The notes under the pieces were generated by a model. It saw only the letters and a program-made list of their open reading frames with translations, searched no databases and was not told the DNA's origin. Source: Gracilimonas mengyeensis (GTDB taxonomy: Bacteria; Bacteroidota; Rhodothermia; Balneolales; Balneolaceae). From it: a stretch of 64,000 nucleotides of DNA. Location of the stretch: contig NZ_FXTP01000007.1 in NCBI RefSeq assembly GCF_900182705.1, forward strand, positions 1 to 64,000, given 5' to 3'. Below, one piece after another: positions 33,793 through 42,400 of the stretch. Every line of letters begins with the position of its first letter. The stretch's first letter is position 1. The translations under genes and the position numbers were made by a program.

Positions 33793-34128
33793 ATGGCTTA
33801 CGTAGTTACCGAAAATTGTATCAACTGTAAGCATACCAACTGTGCGGTTGTCTGTCCTGTGGATGCTTTTCGTGAAGGGCCTAATTTTTTAGCCATCGAT
33901 CCTGTTGAATGTATTGATTGCGATGCGTGTGTCTCAGAGTGCCCCGTAGAAGCCATTTACCCGGATGATGAAGTTCCCTTGAAGTGGGAACACTACATTG
34001 ATTTGAACGAACAGCTTTCCGAAGAGTGGTCAGACCGAATCATCAATGAAATGAAAGAACCGCTGCCGGAAGCTGAATTCTGGGCTGACAAGTTCCCTAA
34101 GCTGGAAGAATTGATCAGAAAGTGGTGA
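33793..34128 (+). CDS. fdxA: FdxA-type 7Fe ferredoxin
   Basis: A 111-residue ferredoxin with two clusters. The N-terminal CINCKHTNCAVVCPVD binds one cluster and CIDCDACVSECPVEAIYP the other, in the pattern of bacterial 7Fe-8S FdxA proteins. The C-terminal extension EDEV... is the normal acidic tail, here DDEVPLKWEHYIDLNEQLSE. It carries electrons, probably to NO- or oxygen-stress reductases. It heads an operon with DUF2249, MIP18-like and NnrS-like genes and diverges from the hemerythrin gene. Confidence 0.92.
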   Translation: MAYVVTENCINCKHTNCAVVCPVDAFREGPNFLAIDPVECIDCDACVSECPVEAIYPDDEVPLKWEHYIDLNEQLSEEWSDRIINEMKEPLPEAEFWADKFPKLEELIRKW

Positions 34129-34146
34129 AGATAGTCAAAAGCTAAA

Positions 34147-34171
34147 TTTTTTAACCCTAAATAAGACAAAA
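34147..34171 (+). promoter_or_regulatory. Leader identical to that at 30428
   Basis: The bases TTTTT plus AACCCTAAATAAGACAAAAA directly before the ATG match the leader of the other DUF2249 gene exactly, and the identity goes on into ATGTCTG. Confidence 0.6.
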
Positions 34172-34414
34172 ATGTCTGATATAGAACAAGAACTAGACGT
34201 GAGGGTTATTCCCCCACCACAAAAACATCCAACGATTTTTAAGACTTTTGAGAACCTGGACGAAGATGAGGCCTTCATTCTGGTAAATGACCACGACCCC
34301 AAACCGCTCAGATATCAGATGTCGGCTATGTTGGGAGACAAAGCTTTCCATTGGGAGTACCTGGAAGAAGGGCCAAATGTTTGGAAAGTGCGGATACTTA
34401 GAACCAGCACTTAA
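34172..34414 (+). CDS. Single-module DUF2249 protein
   Basis: An 80-residue protein made of one DUF2249 module: PPPQKHPTIFKTFENLDEDE, then ILVNDHDPKPLRYQM and HWEYLEEGPNVWKVRI. It resembles each half of the protein at 29675, so the larger one probably arose by duplication. Second gene of the fdxA operon. Confidence 0.88.
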   Translation: MSDIEQELDVRVIPPPQKHPTIFKTFENLDEDEAFILVNDHDPKPLRYQMSAMLGDKAFHWEYLEEGPNVWKVRILRTST

Positions 34415-34426
34415 TTGAATTGAATC

Positions 34427-34744
34427 ATGACCGAACAACGACGCCGGATAGCCCGGAAATTGAAAGAGGTGATAGATCCCGAATTAGGAGTGAACATTGT
34501 GGATCTTGGGTTGGTCTATGACATCCTTATTGAAGATGGACAGGTCACCATAATTTATACCACCACTACTCCGGGTTGTCCTATGCGTCGTTATCTGCAA
34601 CAGCAAATTGATAAGGCACTTACAGAAATTGAAGGGATCGAGTCGTCCGAAAGCAAGCTAGTGATGGAACCCGAATGGTCGGTAGATATGATCGTGCCTG
34701 ATGTCGAGTTTTTTGCTGTTCCACCTCCTCAACTCAATCAATAG
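34427..34744 (+). CDS. MIP18/PaaD-family Fe-S assembly factor (DUF59)
   Basis: A 105-residue protein of the DUF59 fold. IDPELGVNIVDLGLVYDILI is the family signature, followed by the TTPGCPMR motif with the conserved cysteine. Relatives (SufT, PaaD, MIP18) help load or repair Fe-S clusters. Its place after the ferredoxin and DUF2249 genes fits Fe-S maintenance under stress. The NnrS-like gene starts 5 bp after its stop. Confidence 0.9.
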   Translation: MTEQRRRIARKLKEVIDPELGVNIVDLGLVYDILIEDGQVTIIYTTTTPGCPMRRYLQQQIDKALTEIEGIESSESKLVMEPEWSVDMIVPDVEFFAVPPPQLNQ

Positions 34745-34748
34745 CCGG

Positions 34749-35828
34749 ATGCAAGCTTTTCGATTTTCGAACAAATTACTGGCCGGTTTTATGGTTTTTG
34801 CAGCTCTTGGTTTACTGACAGGTTTGTATGCCGGGCTTGCCAAATTGGGTTTTTTGGAAGATGTAAATGTAAACATCCCCGGGGGCATCCACGGCCCACT
34901 CATGATAAATGCCTTTCTTGGAACCCTTATTGGCCTTGAACGTGCCGCCGCTTTGGAAAAACGATGGACGCTTTCCGGCCCTTTTCTTATGGCCCTATCT
35001 GTCGTTTTTATGTTATTTGTGAATCTGCCATACGGGAGCTGGTTATTTACAACCGGCAGCTTTTTCATAACACTCACCCTGTTGTACATCTGTTTCATCC
35101 AGCCAAAGATCTATCACTACATCATGGCAATGGGCAGTACTGCTTTGTTCATCGGAAACCTTTTATTTGCCATGGGAGCACCGGTCTTTGAGGTCGTAAT
35201 CTGGTGGTTAGGCTTTCCCGTACTCACTATTTTTGGGGAGCGACTGGAATTGAACCGAATTATGCGCCCGCCTAAAAAAGCGCAATGGGCTTTTGTAGCT
35301 TTTATTTTCATGTGGGTTTTAGGAACTGTTCTGCTTCATGTAAACCGTGTTCATGGCTGGCACCTGGTAATGGTTGCAACACTTGCTTCTGCCCTCTGGC
35401 TTATTAAATATGACATTGCTCGAAGGACCATAAAATCGGTGCAATGGACCAGATATAGTGCGTGGTGCCTGATCAGTGGGTTTGGATGGCTGATTTTGAC
35501 CGCAGTTTTTGGCTTGATATACGGACTGCCAACCGCTGGGCCAATCTATGACGCCCTGCTTCATATGGTGTTTGTGGGATTTGTATTCAGTATGATATTT
35601 GCTCATGCTTCTGTCATCATCCCTTCCCTTTCCGGAAAGATCATCCCCTGGAGCCGCTATTTTTATCTGCCATTAGTTTTACTCCATGGATCACTGTTCA
35701 TCCGAATTGCGGGTGATTTTCTGGGACTCTATGAAATCCGATCTATTGGCTCATGGATCAATGTGTTGGCTATTTTGATGTTTTTAATCGGAATTTGGGT
35801 TCTCATTTTTAAAAAAAATGAGTCATAA
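34749..35828 (+). CDS. NnrS-like multi-pass membrane protein
   Basis: A 359-residue membrane protein with about ten to twelve helices. It contains IHGPLMINAFLGTLIGLERA, an AHASVIIPSLSG segment and histidines in helices (HMVFVGFVFSMIFAHAS). The pattern is NnrS-like; NnrS proteins are heme/copper membrane proteins that protect from NO. I chose the ATG at 34749 (MQAFRFSNKLL) over an in-frame upstream start at 34701, which would overlap the previous gene by 44 bp. It is the last gene of the fdxA operon, followed by the family D terminator. Confidence 0.75.
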   Translation: MQAFRFSNKLLAGFMVFAALGLLTGLYAGLAKLGFLEDVNVNIPGGIHGPLMINAFLGTLIGLERAAALEKRWTLSGPFLMALSVVFMLFVNLPYGSWLFTTGSFFITLTLLYICFIQPKIYHYIMAMGSTALFIGNLLFAMGAPVFEVVIWWLGFPVLTIFGERLELNRIMRPPKKAQWAFVAFIFMWVLGTVLLHVNRVHGWHLVMVATLASALWLIKYDIARRTIKSVQWTRYSAWCLISGFGWLILTAVFGLIYGLPTAGPIYDALLHMVFVGFVFSMIFAHASVIIPSLSGKIIPWSRYFYLPLVLLHGSLFIRIAGDFLGLYEIRSIGSWINVLAILMFLIGIWVLIFKKNES

Positions 35829-35923
35829 TGTGCCAGTTATTGCCAAATGGATTGGCATCATCAACTTAATGATGATGCCCACCTTCTCCTTTGCGTATCT
35901 CCGACAACTCGAAAAATCCCTCC

Positions 35924-36088
35924 AGGGATCTTTTGAGGTTTCACCTCAAAAGTAACAGCACAAGAAGGCTGCGCCTTCCGAACATTGCTTTGGAATAGCA
36001 CAAGTGTTTTGCCTTACCCCAACGTTCATCAACCGGTAAGGAATCATCCACATAAAAAAGCCTGACTCGCTTGTGCGAATCAGGCTTT
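35924..36088. repeat. Dispersed repeat family D with terminator
   Basis: GGATCTTTTGAGGTTTCACC start and a hairpin AAAGCCTGA/TCAGGCTTT at 36057-36088. It follows the NnrS-like gene and could end transcription from both sides, since the next gene on the other strand stops at 36669. Confidence 0.75.
36057..36088. terminator. Terminator hairpin in repeat D
   Basis: AAAGCCTGAcTCGC pairs with GCGAaTCAGGCTTT (13 of 14), loop TTGT, with A-run before it. Confidence 0.75.
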
Positions 36089-36202
36089 GAGCTCCCCGGA
36101 AGTTACAGACTTGTGGATTTTGGCCTCTGTAAAATGACCTCTTAGGGATTTTAAGCGGAGATCCAAAAGAATCCCTGTTTGAAATTGACTTGGAAAAACT
36201 GG
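36089..36202. repeat. Repeat family E, copy 1
   Basis: GAGCTCCCCGGAAGTTAC at the start and GAAATTGACTTGGAAAAACTG at the end. The second copy is 44598-44710. Both lie in non-coding gaps. Confidence 0.65.
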
Positions 36203-36340
36203 TCCAAATCTACCCTTTTTTGAATCATTCGAACCTTTGTAAAGCATGGATTTTTGTCCCCCCAAAAAGAATAAACGCTCCCCTGCCAAGAAGGCCAAAT
36301 TAGTATGAGTTCGACATAAGGATCGCACAAGCATAGGCCG

Positions 36341-36515
36341 GCCATCGCGAGGAGTGCATTTAAATGCATAAAGATATTATGCGTACTGGCGAAGCGATCC
36401 CCTTACCAACGCTCTGTGCATTATCCTGGAGATTGCTACCGACGCAAGTGTGCGGCATAGGCCCAGTATTTGCTCCCAAATGGTCGCTTCCTGCATCATC
36501 GAAACTCGCAATGAC
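36341..36515. repeat. Dispersed repeat family B, copy 3
   Basis: Starts GCCATCGCGAGGAG, has GGCGAAGCGATCCCC and GGAGATTGCTACC, and ends ACTCGCAATGACGGG. It is more divergent than the copies at 5201 and 6797 but shows the same order of complementary blocks. Confidence 0.65.
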
Positions 36516-36668
36516 GGGTTTTATATCAAACTTACGCCAAATTATACCGGAAACTATTGGACTCTGGAAAGGTGAAAAAAAGGCAGCCATTGCCCGAAAT
36601 TTTTACAATAAGTCGATCTTGGGTAACAACAGCATTGAGTTAATAAATTTCATGTATTCAAGAATTAT

Positions 36669-36854
36669 TCAACAACAATTTTTTTCTGCTTGAACCGGAG
36701 GGCATGGTATATTTCCATATGAACAGAACACGCAACAATCGCCAACTTTTGGTTTGATAATATTTTCACACTCCGGGCATTTCCAAAAAAACTGGCAGGA
36801 ATTTTCCGGCATTTCTTCGTTGGTAGCGAAATCACATTCCGGACAGGTTATCAT
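36669..36854 (-). CDS. GDCCVxC domain protein
   Basis: A 61-residue cysteine-rich protein from MITCPECDF. It has a zinc-ribbon-like CPEC pair in the middle and the family motif GDCCVFCSYGNIPCPPVQ near the C-terminus, ending CC. In some relatives one of the motif cysteines is selenocysteine; here it is encoded as cysteine. The family is linked to metal or redox stress. It follows the MFS gene by 34 bp on the same strand. The frame opens upstream to 36881 but the family starts at MITC. Confidence 0.85.
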   Translation of the reverse strand: MITCPECDFATNEEMPENSCQFFWKCPECENIIKPKVGDCCVFCSYGNIPCPPVQAEKNCC

Positions 36855-36888
36855 AGATGTGAATATTAAACCAGTACTCATTATTTGA

Positions 36889-38136
36889 TCAGTTTGAATT
36901 ATTCAAAACGGGATTATTTAGCTTCTTTAACCCAACATAAAGCCAGATAGCTGATATCAACGTTAAATATCCAGTGATTGTAATCGCCATGCTGATATTG
37001 TACAGATCAGCAATAATCCCGGAAAAAATGGCTCCGAAAGCATAACCCGCATCCCGCCATAGCCGATACACTCCAATACTTTCGGCCCGATCTTCTGGAT
37101 GAACCAAATCAGCCACTGCCGCAAGAAAAGTTGGATACACCATAGCCGTTCCGGTTCCTAAAAGAGCCGATATGATGATAAAAGCAACAAACTGGTCAAC
37201 CATTGGAAATGCAATAAGACTCAAGGCCTGAACCAGCATCCCCGCCCAGAGCATTTTCTTGCGACCGGTATAATCTGATAACTTTCCAGTTACAATTTGC
37301 AGCATGCCCCAAAAAGCAGGATATACTCCCACCACTATTCCAATCTCAGTAAGTGAAAGTCCTGCGGAAGCAAGAAAAATCGGGAAAGCGCCCCAGGCTA
37401 AACCATCGGTAAAATTGGTAATCATACCTCCTTGTGAAATGGCCCTGAGGTTGGAATCTTTGAAACTAACTTCCCAAAACAGGTTCTTTTTAACCCGGTC
37501 TGTTTTGTGGTTTTTGGATTCATGCTGCACAAAGGGTGCGGTATCTCTTACAAGAAAGATAGACATGATCAGCCCTAAGACGGCCATAAAAATTCCGATA
37601 TAAAACGGGTAAGGCCTCAGCCCATATTCGCTGGCAATCCAACCGGTAAGAAATGCGACGATGGCAACGGCTAGGTAACCCGCAAATTCATTCAATCCCA
37701 TAGCCAGGCCACGATCCTTTTCTCCGGCAAGGTCAATTTTCATAATCACATTAGCCGACCACGACAATCCCTGGTTGATACCCAAAAGGATATTTGCAAA
37801 AACAATCCAGTTCCAGTCTGGAGCTAACATGAGAATAAATGGAACAGGGAGTCCAAACAACCATCCTATAACCAACATCTTTTTCCGTCCAAATTGCTGA
37901 GAAAATCGTCCTGCAAAGTAATTGGCTAGCGCCTTGGTTATACCGAAAACGATGATAAAAGAGAAAATGGCCGTTTTAGCGGCAATACCAAAATCAGTTT
38001 CCGCGATCTCAGGTAAAATGGTTCTTTCCAGGCCAACCATACCACCAACAAAGGCATTGATCAAAACCAGAAGTGAAAACTGTTTCCAGTTTTGTTTTAA
38101 TCCGGGAATGTTTTGCATGGTCAGGTTTTCCGTCAT
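36889..38136 (-). CDS. MFS transporter
   Basis: A 415-residue major facilitator with about 12 helices. The FGRKKMLVIGW loop 2-3 motif is present and repeated in the second half as YTGRKKMLWAGM. The substrate is not evident. The gene forms an operon with the GDCCVxC protein and lies next to the metal efflux genes, so a metal, metalloid or NO-related anion is possible. No substrate-specific motif such as those of NarK was seen. Confidence 0.85.
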   Translation of the reverse strand: MTENLTMQNIPGLKQNWKQFSLLVLINAFVGGMVGLERTILPEIAETDFGIAAKTAIFSFIIVFGITKALANYFAGRFSQQFGRKKMLVIGWLFGLPVPFILMLAPDWNWIVFANILLGINQGLSWSANVIMKIDLAGEKDRGLAMGLNEFAGYLAVAIVAFLTGWIASEYGLRPYPFYIGIFMAVLGLIMSIFLVRDTAPFVQHESKNHKTDRVKKNLFWEVSFKDSNLRAISQGGMITNFTDGLAWGAFPIFLASAGLSLTEIGIVVGVYPAFWGMLQIVTGKLSDYTGRKKMLWAGMLVQALSLIAFPMVDQFVAFIIISALLGTGTAMVYPTFLAAVADLVHPEDRAESIGVYRLWRDAGYAFGAIFSGIIADLYNISMAITITGYLTLISAIWLYVGLKKLNNPVLNNSN

Positions 38137-38210
38137 TCTATGGTTTGCTTGTTGTTTGATTGCTTATTTAGTCTCTGAAAGCAATCGCCCATTAAAATAC
38201 GGATTAACCA

Positions 38211-39446
38211 TCAATGATGATGCCCGCCTTCTCCTTTACGCATCTCCGATAACACAAAGAACGCGCCTTTGGTAACCACCTGGCTTTCCTCGGCTACTTC
38301 TTCCAGCAAACGAATCTCTACATAGCCTTCTTCACTCGTTCCAGTTACCACGGGTACCGCTCTTAAATGCGTGCCGCGATGTTCTTCTTCATCGGAATGG
38401 GAAGCTTCTTCCATTTCAATATGCCCCTCTTCCTCTTCAACCATGAAGATATATGACTGCCCGCCGTCGGAAACCACAGCTTCTTCAGGTAAGGAAAGCA
38501 CCGTTTCTTCATCGGTTACAATCATGGCTTCTACATACAATCCCGGTAAGAGGTTTGACTGTTCTTCCATCAGGTGAGCATGTACACGCACAGCTTTGGG
38601 GTTTTGCTCAAAAGCTTTTCCAACCGCAAAAATCTCGCCTTTGTACAATTCTGAGGTGGGTTGATTGGCATACCGAAAATACAGTAACTGACCTTCTTTT
38701 ACCCGGTGCAGGTCTTTTTCATATACCATCAGGTCGATGTGTAATTCACTGTTATCAATCACTTCAAACATATGGTCTCCCGGGGTGATGTAGCTTCCTG
38801 TATTCACTTCTACCAAGCGGACGAACCCATTCAGAGGGGAGTGTACCGGCACTTGTGAGCTGATCCTGCCTTCCAACACCTGTTCAGGATTTAATCCCAA
38901 TAGCTCCAATTTAGATCGAAGTCCTGAAATGCGCGCCTCATTAGAGCGGTACCGTGAAGCACTTTCCTGGAATTCCCGGGCAGAGCCGACCTCTTCATCG
39001 AATAGTCGCTTTTTACGCTCATAATCCTGTTGTAAGAACTCCCGTTGTTCGCTGGCTTCAATAAAATGCTGCTGCATATCAATGATGGCCGGATCTTCAA
39101 TCGTGGCCAATATATCTCCTGTCTCTACGCGATCCCCTTCAATTACGTTGATGTCCGACACCTGTCCTGCCACCAGCGCACTGATGTCTGCCTTTTTCTG
39201 CGGGGGCAATTCCAGCATACCGTTAGCTTTAACGGTATTTTTCAGGGGCAGATACGAAAACTGCCCGATTTCGATGCCCACGGCTTCCATTTGCCGTTCG
39301 CTGAGTTCTACAGATAAAGCATTTTCGGTATGTCCTTCTTCTTCAGCATGTTCGTCTTCATGCGCATGATCTCCGCCGCCGCAGGCTGCAACAAGCAATA
39401 GTCCAAAGAAACTAAAAATGAGTGTACTGTTTTTGATTGATTTCAT
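38211..39446 (-). CDS. Heavy-metal RND efflux periplasmic adaptor (CusB/CzcB type)
   Basis: A 411-residue membrane-fusion protein. It is a lipoprotein (MKSIKNSTLIFSFFGLLLVA then AC lipobox). It is rich in histidine at the mature N-terminus (DHAHEDEHAEEEGHTEN), again in a central-to-late block (HIEMEEASHSDEEEHRG), and ends GEGGHHH, which fits metal chelation. Barrel-sandwich and helical hairpin segments lie between, with VPVHSPLNGFVRLVEVNTGS. An in-frame ATG 57 bases upstream lies inside the non-coding gap and gives no signal peptide. It is preceded by the CusA-type pump, 32 bp away. Confidence 0.92.
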   Translation of the reverse strand: MKSIKNSTLIFSFFGLLLVAACGGGDHAHEDEHAEEEGHTENALSVELSERQMEAVGIEIGQFSYLPLKNTVKANGMLELPPQKKADISALVAGQVSDINVIEGDRVETGDILATIEDPAIIDMQQHFIEASEQREFLQQDYERKKRLFDEEVGSAREFQESASRYRSNEARISGLRSKLELLGLNPEQVLEGRISSQVPVHSPLNGFVRLVEVNTGSYITPGDHMFEVIDNSELHIDLMVYEKDLHRVKEGQLLYFRYANQPTSELYKGEIFAVGKAFEQNPKAVRVHAHLMEEQSNLLPGLYVEAMIVTDEETVLSLPEEAVVSDGGQSYIFMVEEEEGHIEMEEASHSDEEEHRGTHLRAVPVVTGTSEEGYVEIRLLEEVAEESQVVTKGAFFVLSEMRKGEGGHHH

Positions 39447-39478
39447 GATGGTGTTATTTAAGTATTTCAAATTCGTTT

Positions 39479-42400
39479 TCATTGACCATTCAGGTATTGC
39501 CATTCGGCCACCTGCTGCAGATACTCAAGCAGCACCTGTTGGTATTTTTGTTTGATGTCGATGGCTTCATCCAGATAATTTGTGTAGGTCAGATAATTAA
39601 TCTCACCGGCTTCAAAACTTTTCTGGGCGGTATTTATCAATTCCTCGGCCAGCGCATTTTGTTCGTTTTGATAGAATTTCACCTGCTCCTGAAGCTGTAC
39701 CAATTCAGAGCGAAGCTGCTTGGTACGCGATTGAAGTTCAAACCGGTAATCCTCCACCTCCATTGACACCGCTTTTGATTCCAGTCTTGCTGCCTTCGAA
39801 CGCTGATGCTGGGCAGTAAACCACAGAGGAACCTTCAACCCAATATGGATGCCATAGAATCCATCCGTTCCGGCTACTTCCTGCCTTTTATATTGAAGAT
39901 TGAGATTCGGCAGCCATTGGGAGCGCTGGAGCCCCAATTCAGCTTCAGCCACATTGGATTGCTCCCGCAAGTAGCTGAGTTTCGGATTATCATCGAAGCG
40001 CACATCATTCATTCCATTCAGAAAATTCTGGGCCAATTGTTCCAGTGAGCTTTGTTCAATCTGAGCTGAATCCCCGGCATAGGTCCACCGTCGGAGTTCG
40101 AAGTAATATTGTTTAAGCTGAGCCTTGGCTTTCATTTGTTCTGTTTGAATGTTTTGGTAACGAGACTTTGCCCCGGTCAACTCCAGTCGCCCGGATTCCC
40201 CGGTTTCATATCGAAGCTCGGCGGCTTCCATAAACTGCTGATATACCTCGCTCAACTCATTCAGTATGTGAAGTTGCTGGTGTCCATACGCCGTTTGGTA
40301 GTATGCTTTTCTCACCCGTTTAATTAGTTCAGCTTTGGTGAGGTTCAATCCTGCCTGTTGAAGATCCACCTCGGCATTTCCAACCTGTTTTTGATTGATG
40401 AATTCCGTCGGAAAGGGCAGCTCCTGACTGATGCCAAAAGATTCGACGCCCACTCCCTGCTCAGCATCGTATTCACTGCGTGAGTAAAAGAGCTCCGTAT
40501 CGCCGATATCAATGCGTGACTTGCTAAGTGTTTGCTGACTCCTTACCCGTTCAAAGGCTGCCTTCAGGTTCAGGTTGTTTTGCAGAGCTGATTCAATAGC
40601 CTCATCCAATGTAACTTCTTGGACTGATTGAGCAAATACATTTGAATGAGCTCCTAACATCAACCCAAAAAATAGAACGATGGGTGCAGCTATCTTAGGT
40701 GAATTCATCCTCCAGGAAACACCTTCATCAAAAATCCGATAGAGCACCGGAAGCACCACCAGGGTAAGCAAAGTTGCGGAAATCAAACCACCGATAACCA
40801 CGGTAGCCAGCGGTCTCTGCACTTCAGCACCGGCAGAGGTTGAAAGCGCCATGGGTAAAAATCCAAGGGCGTCGGTGAAGGCTGTGAGAAGCACCGGACG
40901 TAAGCGCTGTCGGGTTCCCTGTAAGATTCGCTCATCGATATCTTTCATACCATCCTCCTTTAGTTGTTTGAAAAAGCTGATAAGTATAATCCCATTCAGC
41001 ACGGCGATCCCAAACAAGGCGATAAACCCTACGCCAGCCGATATGCTGAACGGAATGCCTCGAATCCACAACGCAAACACACCGCCAATAGCCGCCAGCG
41101 GAATGGCCGTAAATACCATAAGGGTTTCTTTGAACGAGCTGAAGGTGAAATACAGCAGTAAAAATATGAGCCCCAGTGCAATCGGAACGGCAATAGAAAG
41201 CCGGTCTTTGGCCCGCTGCAGATTCTCAAAAGCACCGCCATAGGTGATATAATACCCAGCCGGAAGATCGAGATTGTTTTCCAGTTCCAGGCGAATCTCG
41301 TTGACCAGTGATTCCACATCCCGGTCGCGTACGTTCACGCCCACCACGATTCTTCGGCGGGAATCATCCCGGGAGATCTGTGCCGGTCCCTCCCGATAAC
41401 CAATGGTTGCAACCTGCTCAAGGGGAACCTGATTCCCGTTGGGCAGGCTAATGTATAAGTCTCTGAGATTTTCGATATCCTGCCGGTACGGCTCCTGAAG
41501 TCGAACAACCAGATCAAATCGTCGTTCTCCTTCGAAGACCACACCCGCTTTGCCCCCAGAAAAAGCCGTTTGAATAGCCTGGTTCACATCCTCAATAGCC
41601 AATCCATATTGAGCTATCTTATTGCGTTCATATTCTACCACCATTTGTGGCAAGCCGGTGATCTGCTCCACGTTGATATCCGCCGCACCCCGAATACCAC
41701 CAACAATTCCGGCAGCTTCATTGCCCTGCTCAAACAACACATCCAGATCATCACCATAAATTTTGATGGCTACATCCGAACGCACGCCGGTCATGAGTTC
41801 ATTGAAACGCATCTCGATAGGCTGGGAAAAGGCGAAGTTTACTCCGGGAACCACAATCATGGCTTCCTGCATTTTCTCTGCCAGTTCTTCTTTGGTTTCC
41901 ACTTTGGTCCATTGATCCTTATCGTGGAGAATGATGATGATGTCCGACATCTCCATCGACATCGGGTCATTGGGCACTTCCCCGGTTCCAATACGGGAAA
42001 CCACTTGCTTTACTTCATCCGGAAACTCGTTTACCAGTATTCCTTCCAGTCGTGTATTGGTCTCAATGGTTTGCGAAAGGGAGGTTCCCGGTTTCACCAG
42101 CGGGTGGATAGCAAAATCGCCCTCATCCAGTTGAGGGATGAATTCACCTCCCATTCTCAGAAACACGATCAATGCTGAAATAAATAAGGCTCCGGCAACA
42201 CCCAGCACGAGTGATTTTCTGCGGAGCGCAAAACGGATGGTCGGCTCATAGATACCATTAAAAAAATTCATGATCTTCGCTGAAACACCATTCTTTTCTT
42301 TGATATCTCCTTTCAGCAGTACCGAAGATATCATAGGTACGTAGGTCAAACAAAGTATCATGGCTCCCAGCATGGCAAACCCAAAGGTGAGCGCCATTGG

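Noticed and set aside
36889-38136. NarK-type nitrate/nitrite transporter
   Set aside because: The MFS protein lacks the nitrate-signature helices; only general MFS motifs were seen.
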